The translations under genes were made by a program, and so were the position numbers. From Euonymus europaeus (taxonomy: Eukaryota > Streptophyta > Magnoliopsida > Celastrales > Celastraceae): a stretch of DNA of 64,000 nt. The notes below the pieces were generated by a model that was not told the origin of the DNA, ran no database searches, and was given only the letters and a program-made list of their open reading frames with translations. The DNA is taken from contig OY756971.1 in the NCBI GenBank assembly GCA_963580455.1, positions 16,887,001-16,951,000 of the forward strand, in the 5' to 3' direction. Below are positions 33,131 to 43,439 of this stretch, piece after piece; position 1 is the stretch's first letter, and every line of letters starts with the position of its first letter.

Positions 33131-34080
33131 CCATAAGCCCACTAGCTTACATAAAACCTTAGACCATAAAAACTCAAAATCAATATAGGAAAACCAAAGA
33201 TCATTTCTAACTAAAGGGAAAACAAGGCCCAAGATTCTAGCCCATGAAGAGGAAGCCCTAGGAGCGCCACAAAAAAAAAGAGAAAGATTTTCACAAAGAG
33301 AGAATTTCAGAATTTTCTAGAGAGAAGAATGAAAAGAAAAAAGAAATTGAGGTGAGTGAAGAGTGGAATAATACTTGTAGTTTTTAGGAGAAAAACATAG
33401 AGGGAAAGATGATTGGAGTAAGTGAGGGAGAAATTGATCTCAATTTTTGAATTGGAAAAGGTAAAGAAACATCATTGTCTAACCATTTCTTATTCCCCCT
33501 TTCTCTTTTTCCAACATATTTTGATTCTTTCATGTTTATCCTTCCATTTACTTGTGTTATTTATTTTGGTTTTCATTTTTCTTCAAATGTTTCTTAATTT
33601 CAATTTTGTTTATGCTTGGATCCTTTGTTTTATCTATATAAAAGAGAGGAAGAAACATTTTGTTGTTTTTTGAGGGAAACAAAATGACGCAAAAGAAAAG
33701 GGTACAGAGAGGATGAAAAATTGAGATTTTTGGGGAGAGTTGGGTAGAGCAAAAATCGAGAAAAACTTATTGTCTTTTTTCTTTGATTTAGCTGATACAT
33801 ATTGTATTCATAGAAATTTATCTTTGGCTGAGATTTGCTAGTAGAAGAGGATGAATGCTCCCTCCTTCGTGAGGCTAGGCCTCCATGCATGAGGGAAGTT
33901 TGGAGGTCTCGTTCATCAAGCAATATCTTTCTTTTGATGATACATGCAACACTTCTTTCTTTACATTCCTGACCTTTCACCTTTGAGCAATTGATTCCTA
34001 TCATGTATATGATAAGGATAAAACACTTGCGATATTATCAATATTTAAAGTATTTTAATTTCAAGAGAGTTTCAATGAGA
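33131..34080. other. LTR-like non-coding sequence (T2 end / copia start)
   Basis: A/T-rich with GAGAGA-rich stretches (33270-33420) and no gene. It must contain the right end of T2 and the left end of the copia element, but I could not place either border. Confidence 0.35.
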
Positions 34081-34327
34081 TTAGGACTCCTCCACTATAA
34101 ATAAGGGGTCTATATTTGGAACAAGTAACACATTACAGACATTGAAAATAATGAGAATAGGGGTGTTTGTTGAGAGATCATAAAGGATTCTTGAAAGGTG
34201 AATTTAAGGTGCTTTCCTTATGATTGACATCCATCAACCTTTACATTGTGAGATTATTATGTTCAGTGATCCTAATCAAGTAAGTAATCAAGGTGGTATA
34301 ATTATTTACTTATATGTAAATCCCACA
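34081..34327 (+). repeat. Partial 5' LTR of a Ty1/copia element (R/U5 part)
   Basis: Contains a TATA-like CTATAAATAAGG at 34097 and ends CCCACA just before a perfect primer site. The left border of the LTR and the second LTR were not found, so only the promoter-proximal part is claimed. Confidence 0.55.
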
Positions 34328-34328
34328 T

Positions 34329-34341
34329 TGGTATCAGAGCC
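34329..34341 (+). promoter_or_regulatory. Primer-binding site of the copia element (initiator-Met tRNA)
   Basis: TGGTATCAGAGCC, exact plant iMet-tRNA primer site, one base after CCCACAT. Fixes the orientation (plus) of the copia element. Confidence 0.85.
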
Positions 34342-34741
34342 AGGGTTAGGATTATTCTCCATACTACGTGGTTTGTTCATAGGAAGCATGCTAGATTTTA
34401 TTCTTGAATATGCATATTTTTTTCCAATTATGTAATACATATATGTATGTTCAATGTATGCTGAAAATTTCAGACCTAAACACATAGTGTAGATACATAA
34501 AAATGTAACCCTATTTTTGGTGTAACCAAAACTTTATCTGCTTATATACTGTTGAACCAAAACTTTTTTGTAAACTTTTTTGCATGGTTAGAATCCGCTT
34601 GTCACAAGATTTTCAACGATATATTATATGCTTAATTTGGTGAATTGGTTGCAAAATATGAAACTTTAAAGATGTGAATCGGATTGAAATTTTTCTTTGA
34701 AAGATCTAGATTGTGTTCTTGAAGAACACTAAACACATAGT

Positions 34742-34909
34742 GTAGAGGATATTGATATTTCTTCTGATAAGGATGAATATGATGAAGAAGAAGACGTTGC
34801 AAATATGACCATTTGTCCTCTTTGTTACTCACCAGTTTGTCCAAGATGTGCACAACATATTCATCCTACAAATGGAGTGCTAAGGCATGAGTGTCCAAGC
34901 CTACCTTAG
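34742..34909 (+). other. Small cysteine/histidine-rich ORF in the copia leader
   Basis: An open stretch with an acidic start (VEDIDISSDKDEYDEEEDVA), then MTICPLCYSPVCPRCAQHIH and, after a short spacer, HECPSLP-stop. The pattern C-x2-C-x5-C-x2-C-x3-H-x2-H with a later H-E-C is zinc-ribbon-like. It lies between the primer site and gag, where copia elements normally have no gene. The ATG at 34805 would give 34 residues. I do not recognise the family; it may be a captured fragment or chance. Confidence 0.35.
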
Positions 34910-35162
34910 TTCAACATTTATAGTTTTTGTTTAGGAATGAGTAACTCAGAATCGTAGTTAGGGTTTTAGGATCATAGTTTTCCTAAATATATTTCTCTTT
35001 TCAGTTATGAATAAAACGATTATGCCGATTTGAATATTTTATTTAATAATATATATATTATTTTTTATGGCATACCATGCTCATTTAAAGTAAAAACTTG
35101 AATGTGATACGAAACATATGAAATATTGTATTGGTCTCTTATGTAAAAAAAACTCATGACTA

Positions 35163-36002
35163 GTGGCTACTGGAAAAAGTATCATCCCTGATCTCAAACC
35201 TGGAGAGAAGCTGATTGATAAGAACTACGATGTTTGGCATCGTAAAATCCAATATCTGTTAGAAGAGCAGGATATGCTGGAAACCGTAACACAACCTAAG
35301 GTGGAACCCGAACTAGGTACCATAGCTGCTCATAAGCATGATATGGAGGCTTATGTAGTTTTCAAATGCCAAAAATGAGTTGCTCGTATATTTATGATGA
35401 GTAGTATGCGTAATGACTTGATGCTGAGGTTTGAAAAACATAAGACTACTAAAGCACTTTTGGATGAAGTAGAATTGCAAATGGGAGAAACCTCCACAAC
35501 AAGGCTCTTTCATCTTACTTTTAATTTTGAGAGTTATGTCAAGCCTCTAAATCAAATGATGAGGCAACATTTGACTAACCTAGCTAATATGATTAGCGAA
35601 TTGAGCAAAACTAGAAATGTGCTTACTGATTAATAGCGAGTGATGGTTGTTATCTGTTCTTTGCCATCCTCATGCAAACACATAAGGGTGAATCTTATCC
35701 AAAATGAACATATCAAAAACTTTGATGATGTTGCCAAGAATGTGGAATTAGAAGAGGATCGTCTTTTTTTTAACAAGCCCAAGACTAAAGCAAATATTGC
35801 TCAGTCAAACAAACGTGGAGCTAAGGGCTCATGGAAGGGCAAGGGCAAGAAAGGCAAAGGAAAAACTCTTGGACCTAAAGTTGCGACGCCTAAGAAGGGT
35901 AAGCGTAAATCCAAGAAGGACAAAGCAAAGATGAAATGTTTCAAGTGTGAGAAACGAGGTCACTTTGCTCGGGAATACACCGAAGTGAAGGTAAATGACT
36001 AG
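35163..36002 (+). pseudogene. Copia gag remnant with defective zinc knuckle
   Basis: Pieces: IPDLKPGEKLIDKNYDVWHR and IQYLLEEQDMLETV (35163-35378), RNDLMLRFEKHKTTKALLDE (35394-35633), then VAKNVELEEDRLFF and a very basic Lys/Gly region ending in the knuckle CFKCEKRGHFARE-Y (35937-35980). The final Cys is replaced by Tyr, consistent with TGC to TAC. Stops at 35376 and 35631 and small shifts break the frame. Typical UBN2-type copia gag. Confidence 0.75.
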
Positions 36003-36067
36003 TCTCAGGTATCTTTTGTAAATATAATTACTAGTGGTATGTCACTGAAATAGTTCTTGTTTGGTTT

Positions 36068-37043
36068 GTAGATTCAGGGGCAACAGACCACATAGCTCGA
36101 GAGAGATCATTGCTTGTAGATTTCAAATGTATTCTCAAGGGGAGTAGGAGCATTTTCATGGGAAATAATGCTACATTTGAGGTTCTTGAGATCGGTACCC
36201 ACAAGTTGGATCTTGGGGGAGGAAGAACTCTTAATTTTCATCATGTGTTTTATGTACCTGGAGTGCGAAAAAATCTATTTTCAGTCACAATCCTTCTAGG
36301 TTTATGCTTTGAATTCCATTTTAAAAATGGTTGTGTTAGCTTATTTTTGGTCAAGATTTATTATGGTTGTGATTATTTGCTTGATGGTTTTATTGTTTTG
36401 GACACCATTTATGATGCAAATTTAATAAATTCTGGATCCACTAGCTAAAGTTGACTTGTCCATATGTGAGCATTGTCTAGCTGCAAAACCAACACGTTTA
36501 CCATTTGTAAAAGCAGAAAGGGCCACAAACCCTCTACAACTAATTCATTCTAACATTCGTGGTCCCATGAATGTAACAGCGAGCATAGAGCTTCATATTT
36601 CATCACTTTCATAAATGACTACTCTAGATATGGTCATGTCTACTTGATTTCTTACAAGTTGAAAGCATTGGATTACTTTTTTAAATATTCAAAGTTGGTA
36701 AAGAATCAGTTAGACAATAGTATAAAAGCTCTTCGGACTGATCGTGGACTTAAGTATCTATTAGAACATTCAAGGAATTATGTGATTGAAAGGGAATAGC
36801 TAGGCAACTATCTATTCCTTACACTTTGTAACAAATGGCGTTGCTAAAAATAGAAATAGAATCCTATTGGACATGGTTAGATCGATGATGGCGCAAACAA
36901 ATTTTCCAATCATTTTTTGGGGAGACGCTTTGCTAACTGTAGCCTATGTTCTAAATTGTGTATCAAAAAAAATAATCTTGACTACTCCCTATGAGTTTTG
37001 GACGAGTGAAAAGCCTAGTTTAGCACACTTAGGGCCTTAGGAT
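36068..37043 (+). pseudogene. Copia protease and integrase, left part
   Basis: Protease: VDSGATDHIARER, GGGRTLNFHHVFYVPGVRKN and LFSVTIL (36068-36448). The pre-integrase region is mostly deleted. ICEHCLAAKPTRLPF follows, then the integrase core: LIHSNIRGPMNV, where the first catalytic Asp has become Asn (36552), GVAKNRNRILLDMVRSMM, WGDALLTVAYVLNCV, and TPYEFWTSEKPSLAHLGP. The frame ends in TAG (normally Trp) and GAT at the CACTA insertion point and resumes at 57047. Confidence 0.78.
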
Positions 37044-37290
37044 CACTACAAGAAAAGTTGTCATTAGCGACGAAATTTACCATCGGCCAAATTTTTATTG
37101 GTATTTACCGATGGAATACCGTCATAAATCATATTTTGTGATCTACCAACTGCTTGCTGACAAATATTTTTCCGACAGATTATTCAGACGACATTATTTA
37201 TTGCCAAAATGGCGCCAAAAATACCTATGGATTACTGATGGAATTGTAGTCGGTAATTACCGACGGTAACAAAAAAAAATAGTTTATTGA
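37044..37290. repeat. CACTA left terminus and subterminal repeats
   Basis: CACTACAAG terminus followed by repeated short motifs in both orientations (ATTTACCATCGG, TTTACCGATGG, TTCCGACAG, AATTACCGACGG). In En/Spm such repeats bind the TNPA protein; here that is inferred from position and form. Confidence 0.75.
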
Positions 37291-37429
37291 GTTGATTTTT
37301 CCTTTAATTAATTATTTTTATTTTATCGACGGATATATTCCGTTGGTACTAGATTTTTTAATTATTTTTAAATATTTAAAATATGTTTTATGATATTTTA
37401 CTTTGCTTTGATTGGAGCTGTTTAAAAAA

Positions 37430-37572
37430 ACCCTATCTTCCACATTTCAAATCGCTCACAAAAGCACTGGTGTAAATCCTCCACATCTCGTCACCCTCAC
37501 CATGGCTCAGCTATTGCTCCTCCGCCTCTTGCAGTCATCGTCGCCCTACGTGTCCTTTGCCTTGAACCATTT
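37430..37572 (+). pseudogene. Possible captured host exon 1 (organelle-presequence-like), left part
   Basis: After a CT-rich leader (37430-37501: …CATCTCGTCACCCTCACC), ATG at 37502 opens a frame MAQLLLLRLLQSSSPYVSFA…NH. The frame is cut by the Reina-like insertion in the target site CATTT and continues at 43383 for 19 more codons rich in Arg, Ser and His. The 43 codons contain no Asp or Glu and several Arg, the make-up of a mitochondrial or plastid targeting peptide. A GT donor follows at 43440. This resembles first exons picked up by Pack-type transposons. The donor gene is not recognised. Confidence 0.45.
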
Positions 37573-37995
37573 TGTCATGAATAACTCGTGTATTGTCATG
37601 CAGGTGGATCATGCAGGTGGACCTGGGATAGTTGGGCTCGTATTTGGCTTGTTGGTGTTGGGTTAGTTTAATGGGCTGTAGGGTAATGTGGTATCTTATC
37701 ATTAGTAGTTAATGATAATAATTAGTGAATCATGATTAGTTATCTAGTAGTTGGTGTGGAGTGCCTTTTTGTCTATTTGTGCATTTCCAGTATTAAGGGG
37801 CGTGCCCTGGTTTGTACGGGGTATGAAGAATATTAATGATTAAATGAAACTTTTGTTATTTTCTCTGTTTCCTCTCTCTTATGGATCTCAAGAACAGGGC
37901 TGTTTTATCCTTGACGGCTTGAGAAGTTCCACCATTTTTTTGTAGTCGAGTGCTTACTGGCCTACACCCATTTCTTTGATAGTTTGCACCTGACA
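37573..37995 (+). repeat. 5' LTR of Reina-like copy 2
   Basis: 423 bp. Contains a 13-bp direct repeat (GTGGATCATGCAG) that the 3' LTR lacks. It is followed by the primer site. Confidence 0.93.
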
Positions 37996-37997
37996 TT

Positions 37998-38010
37998 TTG
38001 GTATCGGAGG
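37998..38010 (+). promoter_or_regulatory. Primer-binding site of Reina-like copy 2
   Basis: TTGGTATCGGAGG immediately after the LTR, a variant of the iMet-tRNA site TGGTATCAGAGC. Confidence 0.7.
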
Positions 38011-38019
38011 GAAAGAACG

Positions 38020-38740
38020 ATGCCTCCAAAGGCTGTTAACGAGCGGGTCACCATGGTTGAAGAAACACTTGGCTATCTCCAACGCCAAATCGATGAGCAT
38101 CGCCTGTTAACGGCCCAGCGCGTAGAAGAAACCCAGCGCACCCTCAACACCATATTGGGACGCCTGGATAACCTTATACAACCACCCATCCTAGTTCCCG
38201 CTGAACATCCTATTATTCCTTCGCCTATGGGACCTCCACCAATACGCCCTTTTAATCCCCAAGCAGTCGAGCAAAATCCTGGCTATGGTGGCCATCAAGG
38301 ACCCAAAGTTGACTTTCCCAAGTTTTTTGGAGAGGACCCAGTCACCTGGATAAACAAAGCTACACGTTATTTTGGGTTTTACCGTACGCCTCCCCACCAC
38401 AAGGTAACGATCGCCGCTTGCTATTTAGAGGGTCGCGTAGCCAACTGGTTCCAAGAATGGGAACTTTTCGGTGTTCCAGTCGACTGGGATACTTTCTGTG
38501 AGGCGCTGAAGGCTAGATATGGCCTATCTTTTCTGGTATCTCCCATAGAAGAACTTGCACGGCTTCAACAAAGATCCTCTGTAGATGAATATTCTGAAAA
38601 CTATGAGGATTTGGCTGTTAAGCTACATGGGTTGAGTGAGGACCAAAAGTTGGGGTTATATTTATCTGGGTTGAGGGATGAGATTCGATTGGCTGTCAAG
38701 GTGTTGCGGCCAACCACAGTAGCAACCGCTAAATCTTTGG
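38020..38740 (+). pseudogene. Gag of Reina-like copy 2, left part
   Basis: ATG at 38020 opens MPPKAVNERVTMVEETLGYL, then a coiled-coil-like N-terminus, a Pro-rich linker, and the gag domain (KVDFPKFFGEDPVTWINKAT, YLEGRVANWFQEW, FCEALKARYG, SVDEYSENYEDLAVKLHGLS and LGLYLSGLRDEIRLAV). It is open to TVATAKSL, where a TIR element interrupts it. The frame resumes at 39529. Confidence 0.88.
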
Positions 38741-39527
38741 GTTAGTTTGGTAGAGAGGTTGGCTCAGAGAGTATAAGCTGGTGTATAAGCTGTTAAAATA
38801 AGCTAGTGTATAAGCTGTCAAAATAAGCTACTTTAAGGTGTATACGTGTTTGGTTGTGTTAATTTGTTTATAGAGTAAAAGTTGTCAAATTACCAATAAG
38901 GGTATTCAAAGAAGTTTAATAATAATACATAACAAATAAGTTTAAAATTATAATAAAATGAGATTTCTAAAATGTTTAACGTAAATATAATAATTCATGC
39001 ATCAAATTTAGAAATATCAACGAAAATTTTCAAAATAACACGAGAAATATTGATGTTTCATACATATTGAACAAGAGAAATATTGATGTTTCATACATTC
39101 GAAAAGGTGATTTCTAATAAAGAGCTATTGACAGGGACGGTTTGGTTTTACATAAAGGCTAAACACTAAGGAGCAACAAATATTAAGTGGGCACAGACCC
39201 CTCTTGTCAGATGAACCCTTCCCCGCATTGGTTGATTAAATAACTGGAAATTTATTTTTCTTTCCTGTGTTTTCAAACGACTTTTTACTTTTACTTAAGA
39301 TATATATAAACGGATGAAAGCACAGAAACTATGGAAACTCTTATGCACGTGAGGGGTAGTCAAGGGATTAAGCTACGGCGTGAGCAAATAATCTCACGGA
39401 AGGAGCGGGTGTTAATCCGGCAGCTTGTTATAGCTTTTAAGCTCAATTTTTCAGTATGTTTGGTAAAGTAGCTTGTAATAGCTTTTTAAGCCAACTTAAT
39501 AAGCTGCTACCCTCTTTACCAAATGGA
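38741..39527. mobile_element. Small TIR DNA element (hAT-like, non-autonomous) inside gag of Reina copy 2
   Basis: Interrupts gag between TAKSL and its continuation SLARMN. Flanks ATCTTTGG and GTCTTTAG look like a mutated 8-bp target duplication, which would suit hAT. Ends share TTTGGTA(G/A)AGAGG in inverted orientation (38746 on, and 39510-39523 reversed). No coding capacity. Subterminal copies of GTATAAGCTG near 38770-38820 and AGCTTGTAATAGCTT near 39470 occur. The same GTATAAGCT word occurs in the Harbinger termini. Family assignment is uncertain. Confidence 0.6.
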
Positions 39528-40229
39528 GTCTTTAGCTCGCATGAATAAAGAGAGCTTGCTACTGTCGCAAAATCAGGCTCACACCCCAGCGCCTCCAACT
39601 CGTTCATTTGTCCATGATCCCCCAAGTCCTTCTCAAACGGGACCAGTACCACCCTCTTTACCTACTATTACATACCCAGGTTATGGTTCACCAAGGGCAT
39701 CTCCGGTACCATCCTCTTCTTCTGCTACGGTACCCCATACTTCTGATCCTTCGGGTACTAGTAGGAAAACGCCAATCTCATGGATTACCAATCCTCAACA
39801 TGAGGAGCGACGAATATTGGGTCTGTGTTTTTATTGTGACGAAATTTTTGTAAAAGGTCACTTTTACACAGCTTGGGTCTCTATTGCAATATTCCATTTG
39901 TTTTGCAAAAATCGTTCTTCATTACTGATTTTCACAGCATGCCTTTAGGAGGCTTTGATGTTGTACTAGGCATAGAGTGGCTTAAAAATCTAGGTGATAT
40001 TCTTTGGAATCTACAGCTCCTCACAATGAAGTTCATCCACAGGGGCAAAACCTGCCAATTAAATGGTATACCGAGCAAGCTTCCAGACCTTTTAAATCAA
40101 GGCTCACAATATTGTATACCTTCGGCAGCAAGCACTTCCACATTTTATTATGCCTTAGATGGTGACACTAATGCGGACAGCTCCACCTTACCACCTTAGC
40201 ACCGGATATAGCTCAAGTGCTCTGCCAGT
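39528..40229 (+). pseudogene. Gag end and protease remnant of Reina copy 2 (active site deleted)
   Basis: Gag resumes SLARMNKESLLLSQNQ, then a Pro/Ser-rich linker and a zinc-knuckle start CFYCDE…KGH near 39828. A deletion then removes the rest of the knuckle and the protease DSG motif: the next recognisable piece is the protease end PFVLQKSFFITDFHSMPLGG then FDVVLGIEWLKNLGDI (39873-40199). A second small deletion near 40265 removes the segment before RT. Confidence 0.8.
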
Positions 40230-42326
40230 ATGAAGATGTGTTCCAACAGCCTATGGGATTACCACCCAAGCAAAAAATTGGAGATCGAAAAAATTGTCGC
40301 CGAACTTTTAGAATGTGGAATGGTGCGGCCTAGTCAAAGCTCCTACGCCTCTCCGGTTATCTTAGTCAAAAAATCTGATTCTACTTGGCGAATGTGTGTT
40401 AATTATAGGGCATTAAACCATGTGACAGTGAACAACAAGTTTCCCATACCGGTAATTGATGAGTTACTTGATGAACTCCACGGGGCGCAAGTTTTTTCCA
40501 AGTTGGACCTTCGTTCGGGTTATCACCAAATTCGAATGAGGGATGAAGATATTCACAAAACGGCTTTTCGAACCCATGAGGGATTATATGAGTACTTGGT
40601 TATGCCCTTTGGCTTGACAAATGCACCGGCAACTTTCCAATCTTTGATGAATGAAGTGTTCAAACCTTACCTCAGGAAGTTTGTTTTGGTCTTCTTTGAC
40701 GACATATTAATTTAGAGTGCATCACATGATGATCATGTTCTACATTTGCAGATGGTCTTAGGTGTGCTTCGAACTCATCAGTTATTTGCCAAGCGAACAA
40801 AGTGCACTTTTGCTAGTCCTTCCATCAGTTACCTCGGCCACATTGTTGATCGGGAGGGAGTGCAGACAGACAACTGTAAAATCCAAGCAATGCTTGATTG
40901 GCCGTTACCCACTACAGTTAAAGCATTAAAGGGCTTCCTTGGATTAACGGGATATTTTCGGCGATTCATCAAGGGGTATGGTGAGTTAGCAAGACCTCTC
41001 ACTCACCTCTTGCAAAAAGATAACTTTGCATGGAATGAGTCTAGTACACGGGTCTTCAATGCTCTCAAGGTGGCAGTGTCTACTCCATCGGTGCTTGCCC
41101 TCCCAAATTTCAAGGAGCCATTTGTGGTTGAATGTGATGCTTCCGGGGAGGGAGTTGGGGCTATTTTGATGCAGGAAAATCATCCCATATCTTATTATAG
41201 TGCGGCCCTCAAGGGAAGATCACTTCTCTTATCTACTTATGAGAAAGAATTGTTTGCCTTGGTATCGGCTATACAAAAGTGGCGCCACTATTTGTTGGGG
41301 CACAAATTTGCCATCAAGACCGATCATCATAGTCTCAAATACATTCTCGAACAATCTTTGGGCACGATCACGCAACAAAGGTGGATTAGCAAATTGTTTG
41401 GGTATGACTTTGTGGTAGAATATAAGAAAGGAATGGATAACAAAGCAGCGGATGCTTTATCACGATTGGAAGGGCATCAGACAGTCGAAACACCACATTT
41501 TATGTCAATAACTATACCAGTCTGCAGTGTTTTGGATGACATTCATGCATCTTACACTAGTGACAAATTCATCCAGGGCTTACTAGCAAAAGTCCAAAAA
41601 GAAGAAGAATTACGCGACAATATTTCCTTTCACAGTGGCACCTTTTATGTTAAAGGCCGGTTACTTGTTGGAGAAGGAAAGGAGCTACGCCACAAATTAC
41701 TACAAAAGATCCATGGGTCTCCCACAACCGGACACATGGGATTTGCCAAAAGTCTTCAGAGAGCAAAGCAGAATTTTTGGTGGAAAGGCATGCGACAAGA
41801 TGTCAAGAACTTCATCAAGTTTTGCAAGATTTGCCAAATAACTAAATACCAGAACACTCTCCCACAAGGGCTGCTTCACCCACTCAAAATTCCTGAGCTT
41901 CCTTGGAAAGATATTAGCATGGATTTTATTGAGGGCCTTCCCACCTCAACTGGCAAATCTGTCATCTTAACTGTTGTCGACCGCTTGACAAATAGTGCTC
42001 ATTTTGTAGGTCTCCAACACCCTTACACAGCAGTGAAGGTAGCACAAGTATTCATGGACTCTATTTTTAAGCTCCATGGCATGCCTACTAGTATCGTCAC
42101 GGATCGCGATGTTATTTTCACCAGTAAATTTTGGAAGGAGCTATTCAAGTTACATGGGACAACATTGAACTTTAGTAGTTCCTACCACCCCCAGAGTGAC
42201 GGTCAAACCGAAACCGTCAACAAAGCGGTGGAACAATACTTGAGGTGTTTCACACACACTCACCCCAAAGAATGGTATAAATGGCTTCCTCTGGCCAATA
42301 CTGTTATAATACCACCTCGCATATGA
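40230..42326 (+). pseudogene. RT, RNase H and integrase of Reina copy 2 (one in-frame stop)
   Basis: One reading frame with a single TAG at 40713-40715. [55 protein letters not shown] and VFFDDILI (the TAG follows). RNase H: ECDASGEGVGAIL, YEKELFALVSAIQKWRHYLL. Integrase: HHCC finger (HKLLQKIHGSPTTGHMGF … CKICQ), DISMDFIEGLPTSTGKSVIL, VTDRDVIFTSKFWKELF, YHPQSDGQTETVNK. All catalytic residues are present. The frame breaks at about 42298 by one base, within about ten codons of where copy 1 breaks. Confidence 0.9.
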
Positions 42327-42961
42327 GCACTAAATTGAGCCCCTTCGAAGCTGTCTATGGTTACCCTCCACCCAAGCTTACCATACCAGGGACAGCCGCT
42401 TTGGACATAGTTGAGAAAGAATTACAGAGCAGAGAAGATATTCTAGTTACCTTGCGCCACAACATTCAAAAGAGTCAATCCACTATGAAATTCTTTGCGG
42501 ACAAGAAGCGGATCCACTGTGAATATCAGGTGGGCGATTGGGTTTATCTCAAGTTGCAACCTTACCGGCAAAATTCAATTTCACAGAGGAAAGCTTTGAA
42601 ACTCGCTCCTCAATTTTATGGCCCTTTCCAGGTCCTGAAGCGCATTGGCTCAGTTGCTTATGAATTGGCACTTCCAGTTACGTCTCTCATACATCCAGTA
42701 GTTCATGTCTCTCAGCTTAAAAAAGCTCTTGGTCATGGTGAACATTTCATGCCCATATTACCTCCTGTCAACAATGCTGGTCATCTTATTGTGGCCCCAC
42801 AACAAATACTTAAACGCCGTCTTACTCCATGTGGTAAATATCCGATTGTTGAGGTCTTGGTTCAATGGGTTGGACAGAAGGAAGATGATGCCACCTAGGT
42901 CACTTATACCAAGCTGCTTGAAGATTTTCCTGACCTTGTGGGCAAGGTCCTCTAGGAGGGG
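42281..42961 (+). pseudogene. Integrase C-terminus and chromodomain of Reina copy 2
   Basis: Continues the integrase in a new frame: CYNTTSHMSTKLSPFEAVYG, GDWVYLKLQPYRQNS, FYGPFQVLKRIGSVAYELAL and HPVVHVSQLKKAL. It ends in a chromodomain (VEVLVQWVGQKEDDAT, TAG at 42896-42898 where the family has Trp, then YTKLLEDFPDLVGKVL). The stop fits a TGG-to-TAG change. A polypurine tract (AGGAGGGGTACTC, about 42954-42966) precedes the 3' LTR. Confidence 0.87.
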
Positions 42962-42966
42962 TACTC

Positions 42967-43377
42967 TGTCATGAATAACTCGTGTATTCTCATGCAGGTG
43001 GACCTGGGATAGTTGGGCTGCGTATTTGGCTTGATGGTGTTGGGTTAGTTTAATGGGTTGTAGGGTAATGTGGTATCTTATCATTAGTAGTTAATGATAA
43101 TAATTAGTGAATCATGATTAGTTATCTAGTAGTTGGTGTGGAGTGCCTTTTTGTCTATTTGTGCATTTCCAGTATTAAGGGGCGTGCCCTGGTTTGTACG
43201 GGGTATGAAGAATATTAATGATTAAATGAAACTTTTGTTATTTTCTCTGTTTCCTCTCTCTTATGGATCTCAAGAACAGGGCTGTTTTATCCTTGACGGC
43301 TTGAGAAGTTCCACCATATTTTTGTAGTCGAGTGCTTACTGGCCTACACCCATTTCTTTGATAGTTTGCACCTGACA
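42967..43377 (+). repeat. 3' LTR of Reina-like copy 2
   Basis: 411 bp, TGTCATGAA…TGACA, about 99% like 37573-37995 apart from the missing 13-bp repeat. Followed by CATTT. Confidence 0.93.
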
Positions 43378-43439
43378 CATTTCCATCGTCGTACATCTTC
43401 GTTCTCTCTCTTTTTGCACTTACCCACCCGTTCATATCT
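43378..43439 (+). pseudogene. Possible captured host exon 1, right part
   Basis: After the duplicated CATTT the frame begun at 37502 continues as HRRTSSFSLFLHLPTRSYL and would meet TAG at 43441. The GT at 43440-43441 is a plausible splice donor, which would avoid that stop. Confidence 0.42.

Larger units (their letters stand above)
37573..43377 (+). mobile_element. Reina-like chromovirus, copy 2, nested in the CACTA element
   Basis: LTRs 37573-37995 and 42967-43377, both TGTCATGAA…TGACA, flanked by a perfect target duplication CATTT (37568-37572 and 43378-43382). The LTRs differ by about four substitutions, a 13-bp duplication (5' LTR only) and a one-base indel, so it is young but older than copy 1. 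It has gag, RT, RNase H, integrase and a chromodomain. It is inactivated by a deletion over the protease site, stops, frameshifts and a 787-bp TIR element in gag. Confidence 0.93.
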
